Positions 16,701-23,916 of a stretch of 48,595 nt of DNA are shown piece after piece (the first letter of the stretch is position 1; each line of letters begins with the position of its first letter). The notes beneath the pieces were generated by a model, which worked only from the letters and a program-made list of their open reading frames with translations, was not told the DNA's origin and did not search any database. This DNA comes from an uncultured Selenomonadales bacterium (GTDB lineage: Bacteria; Bacillota; Negativicutes; Selenomonadales; Selenomonadaceae), in assembly GCA_946536825.1 (NCBI GenBank), contig CAMNEX010000003.1, positions 1 through 48,595 of the forward strand. The letters are read 5' to 3'. The translations under genes and the position numbers were made by a program.

Positions 16701-17189
16701 GCCGCCAAATTCGTCCGTGAAATTTTTAAAAGCCTCGCCGCCGTTCTTGTAGTTTTCCTCAAAAAGTTCCTCGATAACTTCCTTTTTCAAAATGTCAAGT
16801 TCGTTATCGTCGGCAGTGCGAAATTTCGGATCAAGATAAATTCGCGAAAAATTTCTGCGCAAAATCGATTGACAAAAAGAATCGAACGTTGAAATCTGCG
16901 CGGTGCTCAAAAGAATTATTTGGCGTTCGAGGCGCGTCTGATTGTCGGCGTCAAGTTCGGTTTCAAGGCGTTTCATTAAGGCGGCTTGAATTCGCGAACG
17001 CATTTCCTGCGCGGCGGCGTTCGTGAAAGTCACGATTAACATTTCGTCGACTTCGCAAAAATTTTCCTCAATCAATCTTATGACGCGCTCGACTAGGACG
17101 CGAGTTTTGCCCGCGCCCGCCGCTGCCGCCGTCAAAATATTTTCGCCGCGAGCCTCAACAGCCGCGAGTTGTTCCTTTGTCAGTTCCAT
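13785..17189 (-). CDS. addA: ATP-dependent helicase/nuclease subunit A
   Basis: An 1134-residue UvrD-type helicase with a C-terminal nuclease, the AddA half of the AddAB double-strand-break resection enzyme. The Walker A motif AAAAGAGKTRVLVERV is at 21-36, VDEYQDTNGVQEA lies mid-protein, GDVKQSIYRFRLVD follows, then VVTIHKSKGLEYPVVFVAG. The nuclease core is GIIDLLF...WILLDYKTDRD near the end. The ORF track runs on to 17402 only because the frame is open; MELTKEQLAAVEARGENIL at 17189 is the family start, preceded by GAGGT. No addB is adjacent, although addB usually sits just upstream of addA. Here rfbC takes that place. Confidence 0.93.
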   Translation of the reverse strand: MELTKEQLAAVEARGENILTAAAAGAGKTRVLVERVIRLIEENFCEVDEMLIVTFTNAAAQEMRSRIQAALMKRLETELDADNQTRLERQIILLSTAQISTFDSFCQSILRRNFSRIYLDPKFRTADDNELDILKKEVIEELFEENYKNGGEAFKNFTDEFGGNVHGDDKIHEMIIDLHNFSLSMPYPEDWLDSLAAPYDLPETARLEDISWFKEILKPYISETLDKIFGDCAEAIQLAEKNNIKVNVIGDDFNQLNDLKNSRDDWDKTYDKIWAIKFCNFGGGKFVGDKKIVKDNIQNLRDGYKEKLLDLRKNYFLAPADKMISDVRELFKPIKELIRVTKDFSQAFAAAKRERGIIDFADMEHFALKIFDAAPEVADAYRQKFKFIMVDEYQDTNGVQEAIVQKISRGDNLFFVGDVKQSIYRFRLVDSANFKNKMENYRCINLSKNFRSREKIICAVNEIFKRLMNKRATEIDYNEAAQLQFGASYEVGENYFDERPEFFYIEREKDSNDDSKAIELEMRFIAGKIHELIKSEKLVRDGEIYRPVEFRDIVILHRSPKTQAFEILDTLKKFGVPAYVPDEENYFRATEVQIVVSLLSLLDNARQDIPLAAVMLSPIGNFTAEELAEIKIAKPDADFYTAVSLGSEKCKNFLAKINYWRDAARQLSVPELLSKLYRETGYYDFVGKENRGDARQANLRILIDRAAAFEATNARGLSRFLEFIKKLQGLQKDLSTATTLGENEDVVRVVTIHKSKGLEYPVVFVAGIGKQFNNEDYKRKKLFMHRELGIGAHRTPKGFQLKVKTLATQAVSKKIEEESLAEELRILYVALTRAQEKLFLVGTTSKTALEKLTPVDILDDYEILSAGKFMDWLLPIKDAIYPAIKSERVPLEKILAVKERGLDTTAKKILSTPEKLSPTPLEKIPAKLSVTELKRRAEEEEPPLFEDFAQKKSAEKFIYRRPNFMQVKKLSGAEFGSLMHKVMQNLNLRGDLSKKGIAAQIEELARREIIPKENVKVIRAERIAKFFAGELGQRLISSQEFYRELPFSRLIDAEKFFHVKEKIFIQGIIDLLFKDAAGKWILLDYKTDRDSENIGERYKIQIELYAAAVEALLKINVAEKYLYLLNGERLVKIN

Positions 17190-17223
17190 AATTAAAACCT
17201 CAACATTGCCAGCGCAAAAATTC

Positions 17224-17784
17224 TCAATCGAATTTAAGTTCTCCTCGCTCCAAACGTTCGCGAAGTGTCGGAGCTTTGGCGTCTTTATCTGCCAAAATCG
17301 TCGGCGCGAAAGGCCAATCAATTTTAATTTCCGGGTCGTCCCAACGAATATTCCCGTCACAATTCGGCGCGTAAAAATTATCCGCTTTGTATTGAATCTC
17401 AACGTCGTCGGTTAAAGTCAAAAAGCCATGAGCAAAGCCGCGGGGAATCAGCAGTTGTTTTTTGTTTTCGGCAGTGAGTTCGACGGCAACCCATTTTGCA
17501 AAAGTTTCGGAACCTTCGCGAATATCAATCGCCACGTCCAAAAGTTTGCCGCGAGTGCAACGGACGAGTTTTGTTTGGGCAAAAGGAGCCGTCTGATAGT
17601 GCAAGCCGCGAAGAGTTCCCTTCTGCGCGGAGTAAGATTGATTATCCTGCAGAAAATTAAAATTGAGTCCCGCCGCCTCCATTTTGCGCGCCGACCACGT
17701 TTCCATAAACCAGCCGCGAGCGTCGCCGAAAACTTTTGGTTCCAAAATCAAAACGCCTTCCAAATCAGTTTTAGTCACTTGCAT
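17224..17784 (-). CDS. rfbC: dTDP-4-dehydrorhamnose 3,5-epimerase
   Basis: A 186-residue cupin enzyme that epimerises dTDP-4-keto-6-deoxyglucose at C3 and C5 for dTDP-L-rhamnose. The markers are FGDARGWFMETW, QDNQSYSAQKGTLRGLHYQ with the catalytic His, LVRCTRGKLLDVAIDIR and PRGFAHGFLTL. The length matches the family. GGGAGGAATT precedes the ATG. The usual partners rfbA, rfbB and rfbD are not in the window. It is upstream of addA on the same strand with a 34-base gap, so the two may share a transcript. It shares a compact divergent promoter region with the gene at 17890. Confidence 0.95.
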   Translation of the reverse strand: MQVTKTDLEGVLILEPKVFGDARGWFMETWSARKMEAAGLNFNFLQDNQSYSAQKGTLRGLHYQTAPFAQTKLVRCTRGKLLDVAIDIREGSETFAKWVAVELTAENKKQLLIPRGFAHGFLTLTDDVEIQYKADNFYAPNCDGNIRWDDPEIKIDWPFAPTILADKDAKAPTLRERLERGELKFD

Positions 17785-17815
17785 AAAAAATTCCTCCCAA
17801 ATTTAATTTTTAGGC

Positions 17816-17844
17816 AGTTTATCCGTTTTGCTGTTGACCGTCAA
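17816..17844 (-). promoter_or_regulatory. Promoter of rfbC (overlaps the divergent promoter)
   Basis: On the minus strand, TTGACG (17839-17844), a 17-base spacer and TAAACT (17816-17821), 32 bases before the start at 17784. Its -35 box shares base 17839 with the -35 box of the opposite promoter in the palindrome TTGACCGTCAA. Confidence 0.7.
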
Positions 17845-17862
17845 GCAAAGACAAGATATTAT
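17834..17862 (+). promoter_or_regulatory. Promoter of the SGNH/TagF-like operon
   Basis: TTGACC (17834-17839), a 17-base spacer and TATTAT (17857-17862), 28 bases before the GTG at 17890. The -35 box is half of an 11-bp palindrome shared with the rfbC promoter. Confidence 0.75.
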
Positions 17863-17889
17863 GCTTTAAATCATTTTGGAGGCGGTAAT

Positions 17890-19704
17890 GTGAAATTTTT
17901 TATAACAGGCAACGATTCAATCAAAGCGGGGCTTGATTTAACATTTATTGTGCCCGCCGATTCGGTTGTAAGTGTTTTCGCCGACAAGGAACAAACCTTG
18001 CGGCAGAGTTATTCAATCGCGAAAAATATTTTTCAACTCGTCGGCAAGGGCGAAATAAATTTCGTTCTTATCGGGCTGATGCCCGACAGTTTATTTCGCG
18101 ACGAGGACGGCAATCTGACGGCGGACGCTTTCAAAGAAAATTTGCAGGTATTGAACGATTATATAAAACTTTGTATCGAAAACGGCGCACAACCTGTCGG
18201 CTTAATTTTACCGGTTGCTCCGTCCATTCGCGAACATTACAGGGAAAATTTTTTGAATCCGCTTTTGAATATTCTCGGCAAGTTTGAAAGCACTTACAAT
18301 TTCAAGCTCTTAAATCTTTTTGCTATCGAGATGCATGAAATAGGCTTTTCCGACAAGACGCACTTAAAAGAAGACGGCGCGAGATTAGTCAGCATTCTTT
18401 TGACGCTGAATTTATTTGCAAAGAAAATTTTATCCATAACAGATTTTTGCAACATGAATTACAATTATTTTAATGGGCTCGCTTACATAACGGAAAAAAA
18501 TTTTTTTCATGCTCTCATGGAGCAAATTTTTTCTTACAGCGTTAAAAAGATTCGCAACAAGAAAAAAATTAAACTCGCATTCGTCACGGATCACGCGGCG
18601 ACGTGGTGCGGCGATAAACTTTACAATCTTTTCGCGAAAAACGACCGCTTCGAGACAACGGTATTTTTATGTTGCGGATATGAATCCACCTTGGAAGATA
18701 GCCGCCATGACTTGGAACAATTTAAAAACGCCGGGATAAATGCTGTCGGCGTTTTCGATTTGCAGGAAGAAACTCCGCCTCAAGACGTTATATTTTTCTT
18801 GAGACCGTACACTGTTAATTTATCAAAAAGTTTTCAATTCGATGTGCTGACGCCTCAAACACTTGTGCTTCACATTCCTTACGGCATTAAGATGATAACT
18901 GCAGATAACTACCTCAATCTCCCGATTATGCGCATTGCTTGGAAAAATTTTTTCGAGTCAATAAACTCGCTTAAATTTCACGACGAAAAGTGCAATGTTG
19001 GCGTTCCACGCGGCTTAGTCAGTGGTCAGCCGAAAATGGATTTCTTTTTTGAAGACACAAGCAAAGTTTCCTTCCCTTGGAAAATGACGCGCCCCGACGC
19101 AAAAAAAATTATCTGGGCTCCGCACCACGCATTTAACAAAAAAGTTCCCCGCGACGGTTATTCAACGTTTCCTTATAATTACAGATTTATGTACGAATTT
19201 GCCAAGGCGCACCCCGAAACTTCCTGGGTTGTCAAACCGCATCCCAGATTGATGCTTGAGGCTGTCGAATCCGGACTTTTTCCTTCGGTTGAGGCTTACG
19301 AAAATTATCTGCAACAATGGAACGATTTGCCCAATGCGCAGGTTTACAGCGGAGCTTATTATCAAGAAATCTTTGCAACTTCCGACGGCATGATTCACGA
19401 TTCCCTTTCCTTTATCGCCGAATATCAATACACGCATAAGCCCATGATTTATTTGATAGATGAAAAAGTTAGAACGGATTTAGTTGAACTCGGACAAAAA
19501 ATTTTGAAAGTCTCTTATGTCATTGACGGGAAAAATCTCGAACAAATAGCCTTTGCTCTTCAAAAACTTTTTATCGAGGGCAATGATCCGCTAAAAGACG
19601 CCCGACAAAAAGCTTTCGACGAAGAGTTAAATTATTATCAACTAAACGGCATGGACGCGAGCGACTTCATTTTCAAAAATATTTCTCAAGAATTGGGGCT
19701 TTGA
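17890..19704 (+). CDS. Putative SGNH-like/TagF-like fusion (polymer glycerophosphotransferase type)
   Basis: A 604-residue protein. The ORF track runs from 17428 only because the frame is open antisense to rfbC; GGAGG (17878-17882) fits a GTG at 17890 giving MKFFITGNDSIKAG. The N-terminal 180 residues carry an SGNH-like layout: TGNDSI early, and DKTHLKEDGARLV as a DxxH block before the link. From about 220 the pattern fits CDP-glycerol glycerophosphotransferases (TagB/TagF): KKIKLAFVTDHAATW, a central TLVLHIPYG, IIWAPHHAF, WVVKPHPRLMLE and a late MIHDSLSFIAEYQYTHKPMIYL. The C-terminal assignment is fairly firm and the SGNH reading weaker. It probably transfers a phospho-alcohol onto a surface glycan; the donor is unknown. 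Confidence 0.72.
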   Translation: MKFFITGNDSIKAGLDLTFIVPADSVVSVFADKEQTLRQSYSIAKNIFQLVGKGEINFVLIGLMPDSLFRDEDGNLTADAFKENLQVLNDYIKLCIENGAQPVGLILPVAPSIREHYRENFLNPLLNILGKFESTYNFKLLNLFAIEMHEIGFSDKTHLKEDGARLVSILLTLNLFAKKILSITDFCNMNYNYFNGLAYITEKNFFHALMEQIFSYSVKKIRNKKKIKLAFVTDHAATWCGDKLYNLFAKNDRFETTVFLCCGYESTLEDSRHDLEQFKNAGINAVGVFDLQEETPPQDVIFFLRPYTVNLSKSFQFDVLTPQTLVLHIPYGIKMITADNYLNLPIMRIAWKNFFESINSLKFHDEKCNVGVPRGLVSGQPKMDFFFEDTSKVSFPWKMTRPDAKKIIWAPHHAFNKKVPRDGYSTFPYNYRFMYEFAKAHPETSWVVKPHPRLMLEAVESGLFPSVEAYENYLQQWNDLPNAQVYSGAYYQEIFATSDGMIHDSLSFIAEYQYTHKPMIYLIDEKVRTDLVELGQKILKVSYVIDGKNLEQIAFALQKLFIEGNDPLKDARQKAFDEELNYYQLNGMDASDFIFKNISQELGL

Positions 19705-19721
19705 CGACGGAGGAATCAGTC

Positions 19722-20459
19722 ATGGAAAATCATTGGCAAGAACTTTGGAATAACAGGAAAATTAATTTTGAAGAACTGACCGAACAGGACGAGCAGCGAC
19801 TGATTTTGGAATTGAAACGGATTGTCGGCTGGGATTTTCAAGGAAAAAGTTTTTCGGTGGCGACAGAGGAGTTTAAAAAGGAATACAAATATCTTCGGGA
19901 AAATTTGCAACTGAATGAAAGTTCAATGGGGAGTATTTTTGAAGTCGGTTGCGGAAGCGGCGCGAATCTTTATTTTTTCAAAAAAGATGGCTTCCGTGTC
20001 GGCGGTTTGGATTACGCGGAAAATTTGCTCGCCGTTGCCAAAAAAGTTGTCGGCGAAGAAAGTTTTATCGAATGCATTGTGGGCGAGGCGTCACAACTTC
20101 CCACGGAAATAAAATATGATTCAGTTTTTGCTGCTGGGGTTTTTTCGTATTTTACCGATTTGGATTACGTGGAAAAAGTTTTGGATAAAATGATTGCCAA
20201 GGCAAAACGGAGCGTCGGAATTTTGCGTATGCTCAACGCGGACACTAAGGAAGATTATTTGAAATATCGCAGGGAACACACGAAAAATTACGACGAACTT
20301 TATAAAAATTTGCCGAAGCTCTTTATCTCGAAGAAATTTTTTGAAGAATACGCCGCAAAAAATGATTTGGAAGTAAAATTCTCGCGGCACCACATGGAAG
20401 GCTTTTGGAATGAGCCGTTTAATTTTGATTGTTTTCTTTATAAAAAAAATCGCAGGTGA
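19722..20459 (+). CDS. Class I SAM-dependent methyltransferase
   Basis: A 245-residue protein. The ORF track opens at a TTG at 19701 overlapping the previous stop, but ACGGAGGA stands before the ATG at 19722. The SAM-binding motif FEVGCGSGANLYFFKKDGF is followed by VGGLDYAENLL with its acidic ribose ligand, and later by FAAGVFSYFTDLDYVEKVL and LRMLNA. It is of the Methyltransf_11/25 type; the acceptor cannot be read from the sequence. Its place after the TagF-like gene and before a phosphatase and a nucleotidyltransferase suggests it methylates the polymer or its head group, which is inference. Confidence 0.82.
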   Translation: MENHWQELWNNRKINFEELTEQDEQRLILELKRIVGWDFQGKSFSVATEEFKKEYKYLRENLQLNESSMGSIFEVGCGSGANLYFFKKDGFRVGGLDYAENLLAVAKKVVGEESFIECIVGEASQLPTEIKYDSVFAAGVFSYFTDLDYVEKVLDKMIAKAKRSVGILRMLNADTKEDYLKYRREHTKNYDELYKNLPKLFISKKFFEEYAAKNDLEVKFSRHHMEGFWNEPFNFDCFLYKKNRR

Positions 20460-20463
20460 TTCA

Positions 20464-21060
20464 ATGAAAAAATTTGTTTTCGATTTGGACGGCACGATAA
20501 CAAAAATCGAGACACTGCCTTTGCTTGCCGGCGAACTCGGTTTAAAGGAAGAAATGAAACTTTTGACGGACTTAACCTTGAGCGGGAAAATTCCCTTCGC
20601 GAATTCTTTTAAGCTCCGCTATCTGGTCTTGAGAAATATTCCGCTGAAAAAAATTCAAGATGTCATGGCGTCCGTTGAACTTGACGAGGAAATTGCCGCG
20701 TTCATAAAGGAACATAAAAAAAATTGTGCCGTCGTGACAGGCAACCTTGATTGCTGGATTGAGCCGCTAACAGCGAAACTCGGTTGCGAAAGTTTTTCCT
20801 CGACAAGCGAACTTGACGAAAATAATGTTCCTGTCTTAAAAAAAATTCTGGACAAGGGCGAAGCTGTTCGCGAGTTGAAAAAGACTTGCGACAAAGTCAT
20901 TGCTGTCGGCGAGAGTTTTAACGATGTGCCGATGTTTGAAGAATCGGACGTTGCGATAGCTTACGGCGGCGTTCACAAGCCCGTGAGCACGGCGATTTCC
21001 ATTTCAAATTATGTCGTTTTTGACGGAGGTGCTTTATGTCGGTTGTTAAAAATGTTGTGA
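20464..21060 (+). CDS. HAD-superfamily phosphatase (SerB-like)
   Basis: A 198-residue protein starting MKKFVFDLDGTITKIETLPLL, HAD motif I with the nucleophile Asp. Motif II is CAVVTGN, Lys is in VLKKILDKGEAV, and motif IV is GESFNDVPMFEESDVAIAYGG. The short cap and general pattern resemble phosphoserine-phosphatase-like enzymes. The ATG follows the previous stop by four bases, with AGGTGA at the junction. It overlaps the next gene by 25 bases, so the two are translationally linked. In this operon it may remove phosphate to make the alcohol that the next enzyme handles, but that is inference. Confidence 0.82.
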   Translation: MKKFVFDLDGTITKIETLPLLAGELGLKEEMKLLTDLTLSGKIPFANSFKLRYLVLRNIPLKKIQDVMASVELDEEIAAFIKEHKKNCAVVTGNLDCWIEPLTAKLGCESFSSTSELDENNVPVLKKILDKGEAVRELKKTCDKVIAVGESFNDVPMFEESDVAIAYGGVHKPVSTAISISNYVVFDGGALCRLLKML

Positions 21061-21707
21061 TTGCCGCCGCCGGTACGGGAACACGTTTGGGCATGGGCAA
21101 GCCGAAATGTTTGATAAAAGTAAACGGCAAAAGCATTCTGGAATATCAGCTTGAATTGCTAAAGGACGTTGAGAATGTTTTTTTGATTGTCGGCTTTTGC
21201 GAAGAAGAAGTTATGGATTTTGCCGGCGAACTCCGCAAGGATATTATTTTTGTGCGGAACGCCAATTTCAGTCGCACCAAAACTTTGGGAAGTTTTTATT
21301 TGGCGGCGAAAATTATTGACGGCTCGGCAATTTTTATGGATGGCGATATGATAATCAAGCCGCAAGCCTTTGACGAATTTTTAACGACTGCCGCGCAAAG
21401 CAACGCGGGCGAATTTCTTATTGCGGTTTCGGAAAGAATTTCGGACGATCCTGTTTATTGCAAAGTTGTTCCCGCGGGCGACAAATTGACAATTCACGGC
21501 TTTTCCTACGAGGAGAAAACCGCTTACGAGTGGGCTAACGTGGTTTTTATGCCCGCCGATAAAATGAGCGGCGGCAACACCCATACTTTTGAGCATCTGA
21601 AAAAATTTCTTCCTGCCGAGGCAAAAATTATTGACCGCCTCGAAATAGATACGCCGGAAGATTTAGCTTATGCGGAGAAATTTCTTCAGTCGGAAAATTG
21701 GTTTTGA
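21036..21707 (+). CDS. Sugar-/alcohol-phosphate nucleotidyltransferase (LicC-like)
   Basis: A 223-residue protein. The NTP-binding signature AAAGTGTRLGMGKPKCLIKVNGKSILEYQ spans about 11-39, and IFMDGDMIIKPQAF carries the metal Asp. The length and single-domain shape fit LicC/phosphocholine-cytidylyltransferase-like enzymes more than GlmU, which is longer. KIIDRLEIDTPEDLAYAEKFL near the end is typical of NTP_transf_3 proteins. GGAGGT inside the HAD gene serves as its ribosome site. It likely makes the nucleotide-activated donor (CDP-X) used by the TagF-like transferase; the identity of X is not visible. Confidence 0.8.
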   Translation: MSVVKNVVIAAAGTGTRLGMGKPKCLIKVNGKSILEYQLELLKDVENVFLIVGFCEEEVMDFAGELRKDIIFVRNANFSRTKTLGSFYLAAKIIDGSAIFMDGDMIIKPQAFDEFLTTAAQSNAGEFLIAVSERISDDPVYCKVVPAGDKLTIHGFSYEEKTAYEWANVVFMPADKMSGGNTHTFEHLKKFLPAEAKIIDRLEIDTPEDLAYAEKFLQSENWF

Positions 21708-21741
21708 ATAAAAATTTTTAGTTATAGAGGAGAAAATTTTA

Positions 21742-22158
21742 ATGGAAAAAACTTTGGTGTTAATCAAGCCGGACGCCTTCGGCAAAAATCACGCGGGCGA
21801 TATTCTCAAGCTTTACGAAGACGCGGGCTTTAAAATTATCGCGGCTAAGGTTATGAAGATGACGGCGGAGCTTGCCGCAAAACATTACGTCGAACATATC
21901 GGACGACCGTATTATCCCGCGCTGGTTGAGTTCATGACAAGTGCTCCGATTATGGCTTTGGTGCTCGGCGGCGACAACGTTATAAAAAAAGTTCGCGAGA
22001 TTAACGGCGCGACTAATCCTGCCGAGGCGGCGGAAGGAACAATTCGCAAACTCTACGCCGAGGATAAAACTAAAAATGCCGTTCACGCCTCCGACAGCGA
22101 AAAAAGCGCGGCGCGGGAAATTCCGATTTTCTTCAGCGCGTGTGAAATTTTCGATTAA
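21742..22158 (+). CDS. ndk: Nucleoside diphosphate kinase
   Basis: A 138-residue protein of normal family length. It equalises NTP and dNTP pools by phosphate transfer through a histidine. Seen are TLVLIKPDAFGKNHAGDIL (N-terminal substrate loop), HYVEHIGRPYYPALVEFM and the active-site motif NAVHASDSEKSAAREI, whose His is the phosphorylated residue. GAGGAG precedes the ATG. It follows the nucleotidyltransferase gene by 34 bases with no terminator between, and a terminator follows it, so it is probably the last gene of the operon. Supplying CTP for a CDP-activating step would fit but is not required. Confidence 0.95.
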   Translation: MEKTLVLIKPDAFGKNHAGDILKLYEDAGFKIIAAKVMKMTAELAAKHYVEHIGRPYYPALVEFMTSAPIMALVLGGDNVIKKVREINGATNPAEAAEGTIRKLYAEDKTKNAVHASDSEKSAAREIPIFFSACEIFD

Positions 22159-22178
22159 AAATCTTTTCGCAACAAAAA

Positions 22179-22210
22179 AAATCCTCAACTTAACGTCGGG
22201 GATTTTTTTT
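22179..22210 (+). terminator. Rho-independent terminator after ndk
   Basis: AAATCC (22179-22184) pairs with GGATTT (22200-22205), with further T bases after it. Nearly the same AAATCCTC...GGGGATTTTTT design recurs after alaS. Confidence 0.8.
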
Positions 22211-22231
22211 AATGCAAAATTTCTCGTCGGC

Positions 22232-22240
22232 TGGTATAAT
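22232..22240 (+). promoter_or_regulatory. Extended -10 promoter of hisCB
   Basis: TGG directly before TATAAT (22235-22240), 31 bases upstream of the ATG at 22271. No convincing -35 box lies at normal distance. Confidence 0.6.
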
Positions 22241-22270
22241 CTCGGAAAAAATTTTTAAGAGGTTTTGCAA

Positions 22271-23332
22271 ATGCTGAATTACAGAAATGAGCTTGATAAA
22301 ATGCCGTCATATGACGGGGTGGAAAAAAATTATCGGATAAAAGTCAACGCGAATGAATCTACGCTGAACTTGCCGCCGCTGGTCGAAGAGCGCGTAATAA
22401 ATCGGCTGGCGTTGCTGGCGTTCAATCGGTATCCGAACGAAGAATATTATTCGCTTGTCGAGCAGATCGCCAAAAGTTTTTCGGTCGACAATTCGCAAGT
22501 TTTATTGGGCGGCGGGTCGAGCGAGATTATAGAAAAAGTTTTTCATGCGTTCGGCGGCGCGGGCAGGAAAATTGTTTATCCGCAACCGAGTTTTTCAATG
22601 TACAAAATTTACGCCAAGGCGGCTGAGGCGCAGGGCGTTCCCTTCGATTTGGACGAGAAATTTAATCTCAATGTCGACGCGTTCATAAAAAAAATTCGCG
22701 AAGTCGACGCGAGCCTTGCGGTTGTTTGCAATCCGAATAATCCCACCGGAAACGCTTTGACGCCCGCGCAGGTCGAGAAAATTGCCGCGGCGATTGACTG
22801 CGCTTTTCTGCTTGACGAAGCTTACGTTGAATTTTACGGGCAGTCGGCTGTCAATCTCGTCAAGAAATATCCCAATCTGATTGTCGCCCGAACTTTTTCC
22901 AAAGCTTACGGCATGGCAGGAGCCCGCGTCGGCTACATGATTGCTCAAGCCGAAGTCACGCGCATGATTAACAAAACTTTTATGCCCTATCACATGAACG
23001 TTTTGACTTTGGCGGCGGCGGACATTGTCTATCAAATGCGCGACGAATTTATTCCGCGCATGCAGATGATAATCGACGAACGCGAGCGCATGTTCGAGCG
23101 GCTGGAAAAATTATCGGGCGTCGAAGTTTTTCCGTCGGAGGCGAATTTTATTTTAATTCGGCTCGCCCGCGCAGAGGAACTTAAAAATTATCTGGAGTCG
23201 CTGGACATCGGCATAAGATATTTTTCGCCGAATTCTTTCGGGCTGAAAAATTGCTTGCGAATATCAATCGGCATGCGCCTTGAGAATGACGAAGTTTTCT
23301 CCGCGATAAAAAATTTTTTGGAGGTCAGATAA
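22271..23332 (+). CDS. hisC: Histidinol-phosphate aminotransferase
   Basis: A 353-residue PLP enzyme of fold type I that makes histidinol phosphate. The substrate-side start KVNANESTLNLPP is typical of HisC. VCNPNNPTGNALT carries the PLP-Asn, LLDEAYVEF the PLP-Asp, and RTFSKAYGMAGARVGYM the Schiff-base Lys. The ORF track starts at a TTG at 22265, but AAGAGG is spaced for the ATG at 22271. It overlaps hisB by one base. Only hisC and hisB are here; the rest of the his pathway is elsewhere. A second HisC-like aminotransferase at 42647 is read as CobD. Confidence 0.93.
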   Translation: MLNYRNELDKMPSYDGVEKNYRIKVNANESTLNLPPLVEERVINRLALLAFNRYPNEEYYSLVEQIAKSFSVDNSQVLLGGGSSEIIEKVFHAFGGAGRKIVYPQPSFSMYKIYAKAAEAQGVPFDLDEKFNLNVDAFIKKIREVDASLAVVCNPNNPTGNALTPAQVEKIAAAIDCAFLLDEAYVEFYGQSAVNLVKKYPNLIVARTFSKAYGMAGARVGYMIAQAEVTRMINKTFMPYHMNVLTLAAADIVYQMRDEFIPRMQMIIDERERMFERLEKLSGVEVFPSEANFILIRLARAEELKNYLESLDIGIRYFSPNSFGLKNCLRISIGMRLENDEVFSAIKNFLEVR

Positions 23333-23916
23333 TGAGAATCGGGAAAATAAATCGGGCGACAAATGAAACTAAAATTGACGTTGAAATAAATCTCGACGGC
23401 AACGGCAAGGCGGAAATTTCTTCGGGCATAGGATTTTTTAATCACATGCTGAATCTTTTCGCGGCGCACGGGCAATTTGATTTAAAAGTTATCTGCGCGG
23501 GCGATTTGGAAGTGGACGGACATCACAGCGTTGAGGACATTGGAATTTCTTTAGGCGCGGCGTTGAAGTCGGCTTTGGGCGATAAGCGCGGCATAACTCG
23601 CTACGGAACTTTTTTTCTGCCAATGGACGAAACTCTCGCCTTGGTGAGTTTGGACATAAGCGGGCGACCGTTTTTGGTTTGTGAAATTGGAGAGCTCGCG
23701 CCTGCGATTGGCGATTTTGACACGGAGCTTGTCGAAGAATTTTTGCGGGCGTTCGCCTTTAACGCGGGAATAACACTTCACGCTAAAATTTTTTACGGCA
23801 AAAATTCTCATCACAAAGTTGAGGCGATTTTCAAAGCCTTGGGACACGCGCTGAAAACTGCCGTAACTGTCGACAAAAAAATTAAAGGCGTCCCGTCAAC
23901 AAAGGGCGTCTTATAA
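23332..23916 (+). CDS. hisB: Imidazoleglycerol-phosphate dehydratase
   Basis: A 194-residue enzyme for the sixth step of histidine synthesis, the single-function form without the phosphatase domain of enteric HisB. The metal-binding motifs are GFFNHMLNLFAAHG, DGHHSVEDIGISLG, and in the second half HAKIFYGKNSHHKVEAIFKALGHAL. Its ATG shares one base with the hisC stop. Its 3' end overlaps the 3' end of the convergent FecCD gene by six bases (23911-23916), leaving no room for a terminator between them. Confidence 0.95.
   Translation: MRIGKINRATNETKIDVEINLDGNGKAEISSGIGFFNHMLNLFAAHGQFDLKVICAGDLEVDGHHSVEDIGISLGAALKSALGDKRGITRYGTFFLPMDETLALVSLDISGRPFLVCEIGELAPAIGDFDTELVEEFLRAFAFNAGITLHAKIFYGKNSHHKVEAIFKALGHALKTAVTVDKKIKGVPSTKGVL

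Noticed and set aside
14460-16900. Many plus-strand ORFs inside addA
   Set aside because: They are shadows of the high-content minus-strand gene, with no ribosome sites, no domains and no order of their own.
17190-17402. N-terminal extension of addA
   Set aside because: It overlaps rfbC in another frame, and AddA homology begins at MELTKEQ with a ribosome site before it.
17428-17889. N-terminal extension of the SGNH/TagF-like gene in the ORF track
   Set aside because: This part is antisense to rfbC, has no ribosome site at its start and no recognisable protein; GGAGG before the GTG at 17890 gives a normal start.
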